Shown here: positions 9,242 through 17,595 of the stretch, piece after piece | Position numbering within the stretch: position 1 is the stretch's first letter | How the letters are laid out: each line of letters begins with the position of its first letter | Translations under genes and position numbers: made by a program | Source of the DNA: Bacillus_AD sp047238185 | Lineage (GTDB): Bacteria; Bacillota; Bacilli; Bacillales; DSM-1321 | Assembly (NCBI RefSeq): GCF_047238185.1 | Contig: NZ_JBDFMI010000001.1 | Location: forward strand, 1,178,001 to 1,242,000 | Direction of reading: 5' to 3' | Length of the DNA stretch: 64,000 bases | The notes under the pieces: model-generated | The model's database searches: none | The model's input: only the letters and a program-made list of their open reading frames with translations | What the model was told of the DNA's origin: nothing

Positions 9242-9274
9242 AAGAAACCATCGATTTAGGATGGTTTCTTTTTT
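9241..9274 (+). terminator. Intrinsic terminator of the AraC regulator
   Basis: A perfect 12-bp stem, AAAGAAACCATC (9241-9252) and GATGGTTTCTTT (9260-9271), runs into a T-run. It overlaps the last base of the stop codon. Confidence 0.88.
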
Positions 9275-9420
9275 CATGCACGGATGTTTGTTGCAGAGAT
9301 GGCCACATTAGCCTGTATCTAATACAAAAGTGTACCTTATTTGCAAATTAGGACAGTCAATTTGTCTAATCACGTTATAGAAGAACTTTTTATTTCAGGT
9401 AGAATTACATATAAAGATAT

Positions 9421-9434
9421 CGTAAGCGCTTTCA
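9421..9434 (+). promoter_or_regulatory. cre site (CcpA box) upstream of rhaB
   Basis: CGTAAGCGCTTTCA matches the cre consensus TGWAANCGNTNWCA at 13 of 14 positions. It lies 18 bp before the rhaB start codon, where CcpA binding would give carbon catabolite repression of rhaBAM and the transporter. Confidence 0.75.
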
Positions 9435-9451
9435 GTAAAGGATGATGATGA

Positions 9452-10870
9452 ATGGCAAAATATAGCGTAGCTGTTGATATCGGCGCTTCTAGCGGAAGAT
9501 TGATCCTTGGGTTTCTGGAAAAAGGCCAGTTGAAGCTGAAAGAAATCCATCGGTTTGATAATAAAATCGAACATAAGGGAGAGTCTTTTTGCTGGAATGT
9601 GGATGTGCTTTTTCAGGAAATCAAAAAGGGCCTTAAAGCATTCAAATCGTTGGGAATTCAGCCAGATAGCATCGGTATTGATACATGGGCTGTCGATTTC
9701 GTTCTATTGGATGAAAATGATCGGTGCATTACCGAAGCTGTATCCTATAGGGATCCAAGGACAGACGGGATGATGGAAGAGGTTTTCGGTCTATTTTCCA
9801 AGGAACGGTTGTATTTGGAGACGGGCATTCAATTTCAAAAATTCAATACAATTTATCAGTTATATTCGATAAAGCAGAAAAATCCAGAAGTTTTGGAAAG
9901 AGCAAAGTCATTTTTGATGATTCCGGATTATTTCAATTTCCTGCTGACAGGATTGAAAGCGAACGAATACACGAATGCGACCAGTTCACAGCTTGTGAAT
10001 GCATTTACAAAAAGATGGGATGACAATATCCTTGGCCATTTGGAGATTGGTACGGAAATGTTCCAGGAAATTAAATTGCCAAAAACGGTTTTAGGTTCTC
10101 TGAAGGATGAACTGGCGGATGAACTGGGCTTTAATATGAAAGTGATTCTCCCTGCAACTCACGATACAGCATCAGCGGTCATTTCCGTTCCGGAACAGAA
10201 CAGCTCCATTTACATCAGCTCGGGAACATGGTCACTTATGGGGGTTGAAAATCATTTTCCTATTTGTGTCACTAAAGCGTTAGACTACAATTTTACGAAT
10301 GAAGGGGGCATCGATTACCGGTATCGATTCTTAAAAAATATCATGGGGCTTTGGATGATTCAGGAAGTGAAGAAGAACTATGAAAATCGGTACTCATTTG
10401 CCGATTTTGTGGAGCTGGCAGGGAAAGCATCTAGCTTCAAGTCAATTGTTGACGTGAATGACGGCCGTTTTCTGAAGCCGGATCATATGGTGGAAGAAAT
10501 TCGCGCTTATTGCCGGGAAACAGGGCAGTTGGAGCCGGTAACACCTGGCGAGGTAGCCAAATGTGTATATGATAGTTTGGCAGAAAGCTATCGATCGGCA
10601 GTCGTGGAAATTGAAGAAATTTTTGAAAGGGAGTTCAAACAGATTAATGTCATCGGTGGAGGCTGTCAAAATGAGATGCTGAATCAATTGCTTGCGGATG
10701 TAACAGGCAAGGTGGTGTATGCAGGGCCTGTGGAAGCGACAGCGATTGGAAACATTGCCGCACAATTGATGGCACTAGGCGAACTGGGTGGCATTGAGGA
10801 AGCCCGTTCCATTATCAATCAATCATTTGACGTGAAAACATATTTACCTGCAGGTGTATTGCAGAATTAG
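9452..10870 (+). CDS. rhaB: L-rhamnulokinase
   Basis: 472 aa, FGGY carbohydrate-kinase family. The N-terminal phosphate loop VDIGASSGRLILG (about 6-18), the central IDTWAVDFVLLD and the ATP-site strings ISSGTWSLMGVE and NVIGGGCQNEMLNQLLADVTG are those of rhamnulokinases. It phosphorylates L-rhamnulose to L-rhamnulose-1-phosphate. It is the first gene of a run rhaB-rhaA-rhaM-transporter with short gaps and has a cre site just upstream. The length is close to the B. subtilis enzyme (485 aa). Confidence 0.95.
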   Translation: MAKYSVAVDIGASSGRLILGFLEKGQLKLKEIHRFDNKIEHKGESFCWNVDVLFQEIKKGLKAFKSLGIQPDSIGIDTWAVDFVLLDENDRCITEAVSYRDPRTDGMMEEVFGLFSKERLYLETGIQFQKFNTIYQLYSIKQKNPEVLERAKSFLMIPDYFNFLLTGLKANEYTNATSSQLVNAFTKRWDDNILGHLEIGTEMFQEIKLPKTVLGSLKDELADELGFNMKVILPATHDTASAVISVPEQNSSIYISSGTWSLMGVENHFPICVTKALDYNFTNEGGIDYRYRFLKNIMGLWMIQEVKKNYENRYSFADFVELAGKASSFKSIVDVNDGRFLKPDHMVEEIRAYCRETGQLEPVTPGEVAKCVYDSLAESYRSAVVEIEEIFEREFKQINVIGGGCQNEMLNQLLADVTGKVVYAGPVEATAIGNIAAQLMALGELGGIEEARSIINQSFDVKTYLPAGVLQN

Positions 10871-10887
10871 TAATGGAGATGAATAGA

Positions 10888-12144
10888 ATGTCAACACAAG
10901 AAAACTATGAATGGGCAAAGAAAGCGTATAAAAAGTGGGGAGTCGATGCCGACGAAGCCATAGAGAAGCTAAAGCAAGTGGCCATTTCGATCCATTGCTG
11001 GCAAGGAGATGACATAGGCGGCTTTGAGGTTAACCGCAGTGAATTATCAGGCGGAATTGATGTGACAGGAGATTATCCCGGAAAAGCGACAACGCCTGAA
11101 GAATTGCGCCAAGACTTGGAGAAAGCGCTATCCTTGATCCCCGGCAAACATCGAATCAATCTTCATGCTATTTATGCCGAGACAAATGGAGAAATAGTAG
11201 AACGTGATCAGCTTGAACCGAAACACTTTGAAAACTGGGTGAAATGGGCAAAAGAAAATAGTCTTGGTTTAGATTACAACCCTACTCTTTTCTCCCATCC
11301 TAAAGCGGCAGATGGTTTCACATTAGCTCATCCAAATAAGGAAATCCGCGATTTTTGGATCCGTCATTGTATCGGGAGCCGTAAAATTGGCGAGTTTTTC
11401 GGACGAGAGCTTGGAACTCCGGCTTTAACGAATATCTGGATTCCGGATGGCTATAAGGATATTCCAAGTGACCGGCTGACTCCCAGACAAAGATTGAAGG
11501 AATCATTGGATGAGATTTTTGCTGCAAAAGTGGATGAGTCCTATAATCTCGATGCGATTGAAAGCAAGGTGTTCGGAATCGGATCTGAAGCGTATGTGGT
11601 TGGGTCACATGAATTCTACTTGGGCTATGCTTTGAAGAATAACAAGTTATGCCTGTTGGATACAGGGCATTATCATCCGACTGAAACGGTTTCAAACAAG
11701 ATATCATCTATGCTTTTATATAGTGAAAAGCTTGCCTTGCATGTATCAAGACCTGTTCGTTGGGATAGCGACCATGTAGTCATTCTTGATGATGAATTGC
11801 GTGAAATTGCGCTTGAGATTGTCCGGAACGAAGCATTGCATAGGGTCATCATTGGTCTCGATTTCTTTGATGCGAGCATTAACCGGGTGGCTGCCTGGAC
11901 AATAGGCACCCGCAATATGATCAAAGCCTTGCTTTATGCCCTGTTAATGCCGAACAGCCATCTGAAAAAACTTCAGGAGGAAGGCAATTTTACAGAAAGA
12001 TTGGCTTTAATGGAGGAGTTCAAGACATACCCATTTGGTGCAGTATGGGACCACTATTGTAAAATGATGGGTGTGCCGGTCAAGGAACAATGGCTGAATG
12101 ATGTGAAAGTGTACGAAAAAGAAGTACTGAACAAACGCCCTTGA
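10888..12144 (+). CDS. rhaA: L-rhamnose isomerase
   Basis: 418 aa from the ATG at 10888, chosen because GGAG (10875-10878) lies at normal distance and the protein then begins MSTQENYEWAKKAY like known RhaA; an in-frame ATG at 10873 would overlap the ribosome site. SIHCWQGDD near residue 36, LDTGHYHPTETVSNKIS, RPVRWDSDHVV and GLDFFDASINRVAAW are strings of the rhamnose isomerase TIM barrel with the metal-binding Glu/Asp/His residues. It converts L-rhamnose to L-rhamnulose. The length equals that of the E. coli enzyme (419 aa). Confidence 0.96.
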   Translation: MSTQENYEWAKKAYKKWGVDADEAIEKLKQVAISIHCWQGDDIGGFEVNRSELSGGIDVTGDYPGKATTPEELRQDLEKALSLIPGKHRINLHAIYAETNGEIVERDQLEPKHFENWVKWAKENSLGLDYNPTLFSHPKAADGFTLAHPNKEIRDFWIRHCIGSRKIGEFFGRELGTPALTNIWIPDGYKDIPSDRLTPRQRLKESLDEIFAAKVDESYNLDAIESKVFGIGSEAYVVGSHEFYLGYALKNNKLCLLDTGHYHPTETVSNKISSMLLYSEKLALHVSRPVRWDSDHVVILDDELREIALEIVRNEALHRVIIGLDFFDASINRVAAWTIGTRNMIKALLYALLMPNSHLKKLQEEGNFTERLALMEEFKTYPFGAVWDHYCKMMGVPVKEQWLNDVKVYEKEVLNKRP

Positions 12145-12171
12145 GTAAAGGTGTGGATTGCATGAGAAGGG

Positions 12172-12202
12172 AAGCGCCTGGACAAAGTAATTCCGGGTGC
12201 TT
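12172..12202 (+). other. Hairpin in the rhaA-rhaM gap
   Basis: AAGCGCCTGG (12172-12181) can pair with CCGGGTGCTT (12193-12202) with two G.U pairs. There is no T-run, so it is more likely an RNA-stability element than a terminator. Confidence 0.35.
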
Positions 12203-12238
12203 TATGAAATCCAAATGAATGTTGTATTTATTCCGAAA

Positions 12239-12252
12239 AGTAAGCGCTGTCA
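12239..12252 (+). promoter_or_regulatory. cre site (CcpA box) upstream of rhaM
   Basis: AGTAAGCGCTGTCA matches the cre consensus at 13 of 14 positions and differs from the rhaB cre at only two bases. It sits 26 bp before rhaM within the rhaB operon, so it could act as a roadblock or control an internal promoter. Confidence 0.7.
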
Positions 12253-12277
12253 ATGCGAATTGGAAAGGAGGGGGATC

Positions 12278-12592
12278 ATGATCAGAAAAGCGTTTATTAT
12301 GCAAGTTCATCCCGATAAGCATACTGAATATGAGACACTCCACAAAGAAATTTGGCCGGAGATGATAGAAGCTCTGCATGAACATGGGGGGAGTAACTAT
12401 TCGATTTTTTTGGATAAAGACACAAGCAAGCTTTTCGGCTATGTAGAAATTGAAGATGAAGAAAAGTGGAGCATGATGACTACCACATCCATCAACCAAA
12501 AATGGTGGCGGTTCATGGAGCCTGTCATGGAGACAAACCTGGATAACAGCCCTGTAACAGTGGATTTAAAGGAAGTTTTTCATATGGACTAG
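12278..12592 (+). CDS. rhaM: L-rhamnose mutarotase
   Basis: 104 aa, the same length as E. coli RhaM. The start at 12278 follows AAAGGAGGGGG; a longer open frame to 12197 runs through the cre site and is not coding. Typical strings are KHTEYETLHKEIWPEMIEALHEHG, where the His and Tyr pair acts in anomer exchange, and the late WWRFMEPVM. It interconverts alpha and beta L-rhamnopyranose and so feeds the isomerase. A short dimeric cytosolic protein. Confidence 0.93.
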   Translation: MIRKAFIMQVHPDKHTEYETLHKEIWPEMIEALHEHGGSNYSIFLDKDTSKLFGYVEIEDEEKWSMMTTTSINQKWWRFMEPVMETNLDNSPVTVDLKEVFHMD

Positions 12593-12622
12593 TAAAAACG
12601 CGATGGATAAGGGGGATTTACA

Positions 12623-13939
12623 ATGGCGATAAGCAACTTGGGAGCCAAACGCACAACAGGATGGAAAGCGACGATTTCAGTGGCGATGGCCAATTATATC
12701 GAAGCGGGTTCAATCATTGCAGCGGCAAGCAGCCTGACACTTTGGCAAGCCTACTTGAATATTGACTCTATGGGTGTGGGTCTGTTGAGCGCTTTGAGTG
12801 CAAATGCTTTTGGGGCAGCAATCGGCGCATTAATTGGTGGCCCATTGACAGATAAGCTGGGACGGAAATTCATTTTTACGTATGATTTATTATTTTATAT
12901 GCTCGGAATTTTATTGATTGCATGCTCCTTCAATTTCCCGATGCTTTTGATTGGTACCATTGTCACTGGTATTGCTGTAGGGGCAGGGGTTCCTGTATCA
13001 TGGACTTATATTGCTGAAGAATCACCGAAGGAAAAACGGGCTGCCCATGTAGGAACAGCACAACTGGCCTGGTCAATCGGACCGATGATTACATTCGCCT
13101 TGGCTGTAGCCTTGGCTCCGCTTGGATTACTTGGATCAAGGCTTATTTTTCTTCATTTGCTGATTGTTGCCGGGGTTACCTGGTATTTGAGACAAGGACT
13201 GGATGAGTCAAAGTTATGGGAAGAGCAAAAAGCAAAAGATGACGCAGACCTTGCTCAAGGGAAAATGAAAGGGAATGCCTTTAAAGAACTGTTCACATTG
13301 AAGGTGAACCGCCAAGCTTTATTGCTTCTGATCGGTATTTATTTATTCTGGAATCTGACAGCTGGTGCTATGGGGTATTTCATGCCTTATATTTATGAAA
13401 ACGTTGGTGGCTTAAGCACAGGTCAAGCAAATATGCTGCAGGCCTTTCTATGGATGTTCACTGTAATTGTCACCTATTTTGGATTCATGAAGCTGGCAGA
13501 CAAAATCAGCCGTCGACTGCTTTTCGGCATTGGCGCTGTTATGGGGGTCGTCGCCTGGATTCTGCTTACATTCATGCCGATGACTTGGCCTACACTGATT
13601 ACATTCGTCATCCTCTGGGGATCATCAGCTGGAATCGGAGCACAGGCATTCTATGCATTGTGGACAAGTGAATTATTCCCGACGCGTTATCGTGCAAGCG
13701 CTCAAGGCTCGATGTATTTTATCGTCCGTACTGGAATCGCCATATGGTCTTTCGTACTGCCGACCATCATGCTTGAACTCGGATTCAAAGTTGCAGGTGT
13801 TGTCATGATTGCTTTCTTAGCCATACATGCTGTTATCGGCATTGCAATGGTTCCGAAAACCCAAGGGAAAACATTGAAGCAAATTGAAGAAGAACGGTAT
13901 GGCAAGGATGAGATGTCCGCCAAACCAAAGATTAGTTAA
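12623..13939 (+). CDS. MFS sugar transporter (probable L-rhamnose uptake)
   Basis: 438 aa with about 12 membrane segments and a central cytoplasmic loop (about 195-235). The MFS signature GGPLTDKLGRKFIF sits between segments 2 and 3, and AEESPKEKRAAHVG and FPTRYRASAQGSMYF are sugar-porter type motifs at the cytoplasmic faces. It is the last gene of the rhaB-rhaA-rhaM run, 30 bp after rhaM, with its own GGGGG ribosome site. No rhamnose permease is otherwise visible in the cluster, so uptake of L-rhamnose, or a rhamnose disaccharide, by proton symport is the best guess. The sequence itself does not prove the substrate. Confidence 0.85.
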   Translation: MAISNLGAKRTTGWKATISVAMANYIEAGSIIAAASSLTLWQAYLNIDSMGVGLLSALSANAFGAAIGALIGGPLTDKLGRKFIFTYDLLFYMLGILLIACSFNFPMLLIGTIVTGIAVGAGVPVSWTYIAEESPKEKRAAHVGTAQLAWSIGPMITFALAVALAPLGLLGSRLIFLHLLIVAGVTWYLRQGLDESKLWEEQKAKDDADLAQGKMKGNAFKELFTLKVNRQALLLLIGIYLFWNLTAGAMGYFMPYIYENVGGLSTGQANMLQAFLWMFTVIVTYFGFMKLADKISRRLLFGIGAVMGVVAWILLTFMPMTWPTLITFVILWGSSAGIGAQAFYALWTSELFPTRYRASAQGSMYFIVRTGIAIWSFVLPTIMLELGFKVAGVVMIAFLAIHAVIGIAMVPKTQGKTLKQIEEERYGKDEMSAKPKIS

Positions 13940-13964
13940 TTAGAAGTTTACAATTTGATGAAAT

Positions 13965-14005
13965 AGCGACTTTCTTATTCTTAATAGTATAGGAAGTCGC
14001 TTTTT
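13965..14005 (+). terminator. Intrinsic terminator of the rhaBAM-transporter operon
   Basis: AGCGACTT (13965-13972) and AAGTCGCT (13994-14001) form a stem with a long loop and are followed by TTTTATTTG. Confidence 0.75.
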
Positions 14006-14042
14006 ATTTGTCAGTGAGATAAAAGAGTTGGATTTATAAATA

Positions 14043-14099
14043 TGGTATAATGAAATCAATAGGGAAATGAATGATAAATAAAAACAAACATACATAAAC
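14043..14099 (+). promoter_or_regulatory. rhaR promoter with extended -10 and shared decamer
   Basis: TG (14043-14044) plus TATAAT (14046-14051) makes an extended -10; the -35 is poor. ATACATAAAC at 14090-14099 is identical to the decamer just upstream of rhaEW, which suggests a common regulator contact and autoregulation. Confidence 0.45.
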
Positions 14100-14127
14100 G
14101 GATATAATGTGGAAGGGGAATTCAAAC

Positions 14128-14889
14128 GTGTTAGTGGCTGAACGACAACGGAAGATTGTAGAGCTGGTTAATCAGCGGCTTAGTATAAGAGTAACAGAGT
14201 TAAGCAACATTTTTAGTGTAACGGAAGAAACGATCAGGCGAGACCTCGAAAAGCTGGAAAAAGAAAACTTACTTACTAGAAGCCATGGAGGCGCGGTCAG
14301 TATTGAACAGGAAGAGAAGGAAATTTCCTATCGAGAGCGGGAAATTACGAATGCCGCCGAGAAAAAATCCATTGCTATAGAGGCAATCCGGTTGATTGAA
14401 CCGGGAGACCAAATTATTTTGGATGCAAGTACGACAGCTTGGTATATGGCAAAGCAATTGCCGGATATGCCCTTAACTGTCCTCACAAATTCAATCAATG
14501 TCGCAATCGAACTAAGTAAAAAGGAGCATGTGAAGGTTATTTCGACTGGAGGCACATTATTAGCTCAGTCAATGTCTTATGTCGGCCCATTAGCCGAACG
14601 ATCATTGACTATGTATCATGTGAACAAGGCCTTTCTTTCATGCAAAGGTGTACACGTGGAAAAAGGATTAAGTGATTTCAATGAATCCCAGGCACTATTG
14701 AAGAAGCAGATGATGGAAATTGCAGATGAGACAATTTTGATGGTTGATTCCAGTAAAATGGGCGTCAGATCCTTTTCTCATATTGCTTTCTTAGTAGATA
14801 TAGATAAAGTTATCACAGATTCAGAAATGGATGAGGCACTTCTTAAACAGATAGAAGAAATGGATATAAGTGTAGTTGTTGCCGAGTAA
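14128..14889 (+). CDS. rhaR: DeoR-family repressor of rhamnose genes
   Basis: 253 aa from GTG 14128. This start follows GGAAGGGG at the right distance and gives the usual DeoR beginning LVAERQRKIVELVNQ; the ATG at 14107 would lie before the ribosome site. The N-terminal winged helix has VTEETIRRDLEKLEKENLLTR and SHGGA. The C-terminal DeoRC sugar-phosphate sensing domain has the loops LDASTTAWYMA, LTNSINVA, STGGT and VDSSKMG. Members bind a phosphorylated sugar, here probably L-rhamnulose-1-phosphate as for B. subtilis RhaR (YulB). Likely targets are the inverted repeats upstream of rhaEW and rhaD. Confidence 0.88.
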   Translation: MLVAERQRKIVELVNQRLSIRVTELSNIFSVTEETIRRDLEKLEKENLLTRSHGGAVSIEQEEKEISYREREITNAAEKKSIAIEAIRLIEPGDQIILDASTTAWYMAKQLPDMPLTVLTNSINVAIELSKKEHVKVISTGGTLLAQSMSYVGPLAERSLTMYHVNKAFLSCKGVHVEKGLSDFNESQALLKKQMMEIADETILMVDSSKMGVRSFSHIAFLVDIDKVITDSEMDEALLKQIEEMDISVVVAE

Positions 14890-14925
14890 AGGACACAGAT
14901 TTATATTATCTGTGTCCTTTTTGTT
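14888..14925 (+). terminator. Intrinsic terminator of rhaR
   Basis: A perfect 13-bp stem (14888-14900 with 14908-14920) built on AAAGGACACAGAT, with a 7-nt loop and a T-rich tail. Confidence 0.92.
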
Positions 14926-14935
14926 GTTTTTATTC

Positions 14936-14999
14936 AATAAACAAAAATAAAAATAAATATAAATGTTGTTTTATTTTTGTTTATTTTTTAAAATATACT
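14936..14999 (+). promoter_or_regulatory. rhaD promoter with perfect 17-bp inverted repeat (candidate RhaR operator)
   Basis: AATAAACAAAAATAAAA (14936-14952) and its exact inverse complement (14969-14985), 16 bp apart, precede a -10 like TATACT (14994-14999). The half-site TTTTGTTTAT resembles TTTTGATTAT in the rhaEW operator, although the arms are oriented differently. Binding by the DeoR protein encoded directly upstream is an inference. Confidence 0.55.
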
Positions 15000-15044
15000 T
15001 AGAAAAAGTATATTGATGCTGTATCTCTTAAGGAGTGAAAGGCA

Positions 15045-15881
15045 ATGGCAATAGTAATGGAAAAAGAAATGCTTTTAAATGCACCATTTGTGAACGAAAT
15101 GATGGAAACAACTTTTAATATGTGGAAACTAGGCTGGGATGAAAGAAATGGCGGCAATATTAGTTTTTTATTGAAAGAAGAAGAAGTACTCCCTTATATA
15201 GATCCACTCAATGTCCTGCGAACAATTGAACTTGAATGTCCGGTAACTGAATTGGCCAATCGGTATTTTATTGTTACTGGTTCAGGGAAATATTTCAAAA
15301 ATGTAAAATCAAATCCTGAATCCAATCTCGGGATTATCCGAGTTGCCTCTAACGGAATGGCTATTGATGTTTTATGGGGCTTTTCAAATGGAGGGAGACC
15401 TACGAGTGAATTATCATCGCATTTCTTAAGTCATATTTCACGTTTAAACTTGGACAAAAAACATCGTGTCATCATGCATGCTCATGCTACAAATATCATC
15501 GCAATGACATTTTCTCATGAATTGGATGAGAAAAGCTTTACAAAAACTTTATGGAAAATGTGCACCGAGTGCTTGGTTGTTTTTCCAGATGGGATTGGCG
15601 TCCTTCCTTGGATGGTTCCCGGAACTGAGGATATCGGGAATGCAACGGCTGATAAAATGAAAGACTGTCATTTAGTCATATGGCCTTTCCACGGGATTTT
15701 TGGTGCAGGAAACAGCATTGATGAAGCATTCGGCTTGATTGAAACAGTGGAGAAGGCAGCGCAGGTGTATACAGCTGTATGCGCACAAGGCGGTATGAAG
15801 CAGTGCTTAACAGATGCTCAGTTAAAAGATTTGGCAAGTGCATTTGGAGTTGTGCCGAAAGAGGGGTATTTAGCGGATTAA
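15045..15881 (+). CDS. rhaD: L-rhamnulose-1-phosphate aldolase (stand-alone, class II)
   Basis: 278 aa, close to E. coli RhaD (274 aa). GWDERNGGNISFLL is the conserved phosphate-binding N-terminal motif, FIVTGSGKYFKNV follows, RVIMHAHATNIIAM holds two zinc-ligand histidines and WPFHGIFGAGNSIDEAFGLIE the third. It cleaves rhamnulose-1-phosphate to dihydroxyacetone phosphate and L-lactaldehyde. The same reaction is already encoded by the first half of RhaEW in this cluster, so the function is duplicated. GGAG precedes the ATG at 15045. A second in-frame ATG at 15057 is possible. Confidence 0.93.
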   Translation: MAIVMEKEMLLNAPFVNEMMETTFNMWKLGWDERNGGNISFLLKEEEVLPYIDPLNVLRTIELECPVTELANRYFIVTGSGKYFKNVKSNPESNLGIIRVASNGMAIDVLWGFSNGGRPTSELSSHFLSHISRLNLDKKHRVIMHAHATNIIAMTFSHELDEKSFTKTLWKMCTECLVVFPDGIGVLPWMVPGTEDIGNATADKMKDCHLVIWPFHGIFGAGNSIDEAFGLIETVEKAAQVYTAVCAQGGMKQCLTDAQLKDLASAFGVVPKEGYLAD

Positions 15882-16062
15882 TCGTACTCGTCTGATTAAA
15901 GGAAAGTCAACAACTAACATATAATGCCCTCACTACGTTTATAATAAGGTATTGGAAATTCAATCCTGGGTGGTTTCGTTTTGTCATAGACCGGTTAATC
16001 TTATGTAACTGGCAAATAGAATGATGGATAGAACACTCTGATTGAAATTGAAAGGGGATTAT

Positions 16063-17517
16063 ATGAATAATAAAGGCTGGAATTTTAATAATAGTTATAC
16101 AAAACTTCCGGATTTTTTCTATAGCAATGTTTTACCCACACCTGTAGAGGAACCGAAGCTGGTTGTGTTCAATCAGCCGCTGGCGGTTTCACTAGGTTTG
16201 GATGCGGACCGGCTTGATACTAAAGAAGGAGCCGATGTATTTGCCGGGAACCAGATTCCTGCGGGCGGTGACCCGATTGCCCAAGCCTACGCTGGCCACC
16301 AGTTCGGCCATTTTACGATGCTTGGGGACGGCCGGGCGATCTTGCTGGGTGAACAGATTGCCCCTGATGGGACGCGCGTCGACATTGCCTTGAAGGGCTC
16401 AGGGCGGACGCCGTATTCCCGCGGTGGAGACGGCCGGGCAGCGCTTGGTCCGATGCTCAGGGAATATATTATCAGTGAGGCAATGCATGCACTCGGCATC
16501 CCGACCACACGAAGCTTGGCAGTGGCGGCGACCGGTGAGGATGTCGCCCGTGAAACGTATCTGCCGGGAGCTGTGTTGACTCGGGTGGCGGATAGCCATT
16601 TGCGTGTCGGTACATTTGAATATGCAGCCCGTTTCGGAGAGACAGATGAGCTCAGGGCTTTGGCTGACTATGCACTGGAAAGGCATTATCCTGAAAGGGT
16701 GGAGGATGATAATCGTTACTTGTCGCTTCTTAAGGGAGTGATCGAGCGCCAGGCGAAGTTGATTGCTAAATGGCAACTTGTCGGCTTTATTCATGGAGTG
16801 ATGAATACCGACAATATGGCAATCAGCGGTGAAACGATCGATTATGGACCTTGCGCCTTCATGGATACGTATGACCCGGCGACTGTATTCAGCTCGATCG
16901 ACCAGCAGGGGCGGTATGCGTATGGCAACCAGCCTTATTTGGCGGTCTGGAATCTGACTCGCTTGGCTGAGGCGTTGCTTCCATTGCTTTCTGAAGACCA
17001 GGAAGAAGGTGTTAAGCTGGCGGAGGATGCGCTGTCCCGATTTGCGGAAGAGTTCCAGAGTGAATGGCTTGACGGCATGCGGGCAAAGCTTGGCCTTTTC
17101 GATAGCAAAGAAGAGGATGAAGCTCTAGTCCAGGACCTGCTTAAATGGATGGAAAAACACCGGGCGGACTATACGAATACATTCCGGTCTCTGGCACTTG
17201 GCGAGTGGGAGCAAACGGCTCTGTATGGTAAGGAAGGAAGTGCGGATTGGCATCATCGATGGGAAAAAAGACTGAAGGGGCAAGCGGAATCATTGGAAGA
17301 GTCTTTTGCTTTGATGAAAAAAAGCTCCCCGGCCGTTATCCCTCGGAATCATCGAGTGGAGGATGCACTTACTGCAGCAGCTGAAGGGGACAGCAGTGTC
17401 ATGGAAAAACTCCTTGCTGTTTTGGCGGATCCCTATGCTTACTCTCCTGATCAGGAAGAATATGCGAAGCTGCCTGAACCGCCCGATCAGCCTTACCGGA
17501 CATACTGCGGTACATGA
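16063..17517 (+). CDS. selO: Protein adenylyltransferase SelO (YdiU family)
   Basis: 484 aa from the ATG at 16063, set by AAAGGGGA 5 bp upstream; an upstream TTG at 16042 lies before that site. The family core is present: AYAGHQFGHFTMLGDGRA, KGSGRTPYSRGGDGRAALGP, EAMHALGIPTTRSLA, FIHGVMNTDNMAISG with the catalytic-loop Asp/Asn, and IDYGPCAFMD with the metal-binding Asp. SelO is a pseudokinase-fold enzyme that moves AMP from ATP onto Ser, Thr or Tyr of proteins and is linked to redox balance. The protein ends YRTYCGT, so a Cys occupies the place used by selenocysteine in animal SelO. Single-gene unit. Confidence 0.94.
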   Translation: MNNKGWNFNNSYTKLPDFFYSNVLPTPVEEPKLVVFNQPLAVSLGLDADRLDTKEGADVFAGNQIPAGGDPIAQAYAGHQFGHFTMLGDGRAILLGEQIAPDGTRVDIALKGSGRTPYSRGGDGRAALGPMLREYIISEAMHALGIPTTRSLAVAATGEDVARETYLPGAVLTRVADSHLRVGTFEYAARFGETDELRALADYALERHYPERVEDDNRYLSLLKGVIERQAKLIAKWQLVGFIHGVMNTDNMAISGETIDYGPCAFMDTYDPATVFSSIDQQGRYAYGNQPYLAVWNLTRLAEALLPLLSEDQEEGVKLAEDALSRFAEEFQSEWLDGMRAKLGLFDSKEEDEALVQDLLKWMEKHRADYTNTFRSLALGEWEQTALYGKEGSADWHHRWEKRLKGQAESLEESFALMKKSSPAVIPRNHRVEDALTAAAEGDSSVMEKLLAVLADPYAYSPDQEEYAKLPEPPDQPYRTYCGT

Positions 17518-17549
17518 TGCAGCGGGAAAGAATCTGATTGACATAAAGT

Positions 17550-17583
17550 AGGAGGCTCCAGCATGAAAAGAGTGGAGCCTCCT
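17550..17583. terminator. Bidirectional terminator between selO and SDR gene
   Basis: AGGAGGCTCCA (17550-17560) and TGGAGCCTCCT (17573-17583) form a perfect 11-bp stem with a 12-nt loop between convergent genes. T-runs are short. Confidence 0.7.
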
Positions 17584-17595
17584 ATTCGTACGTTT

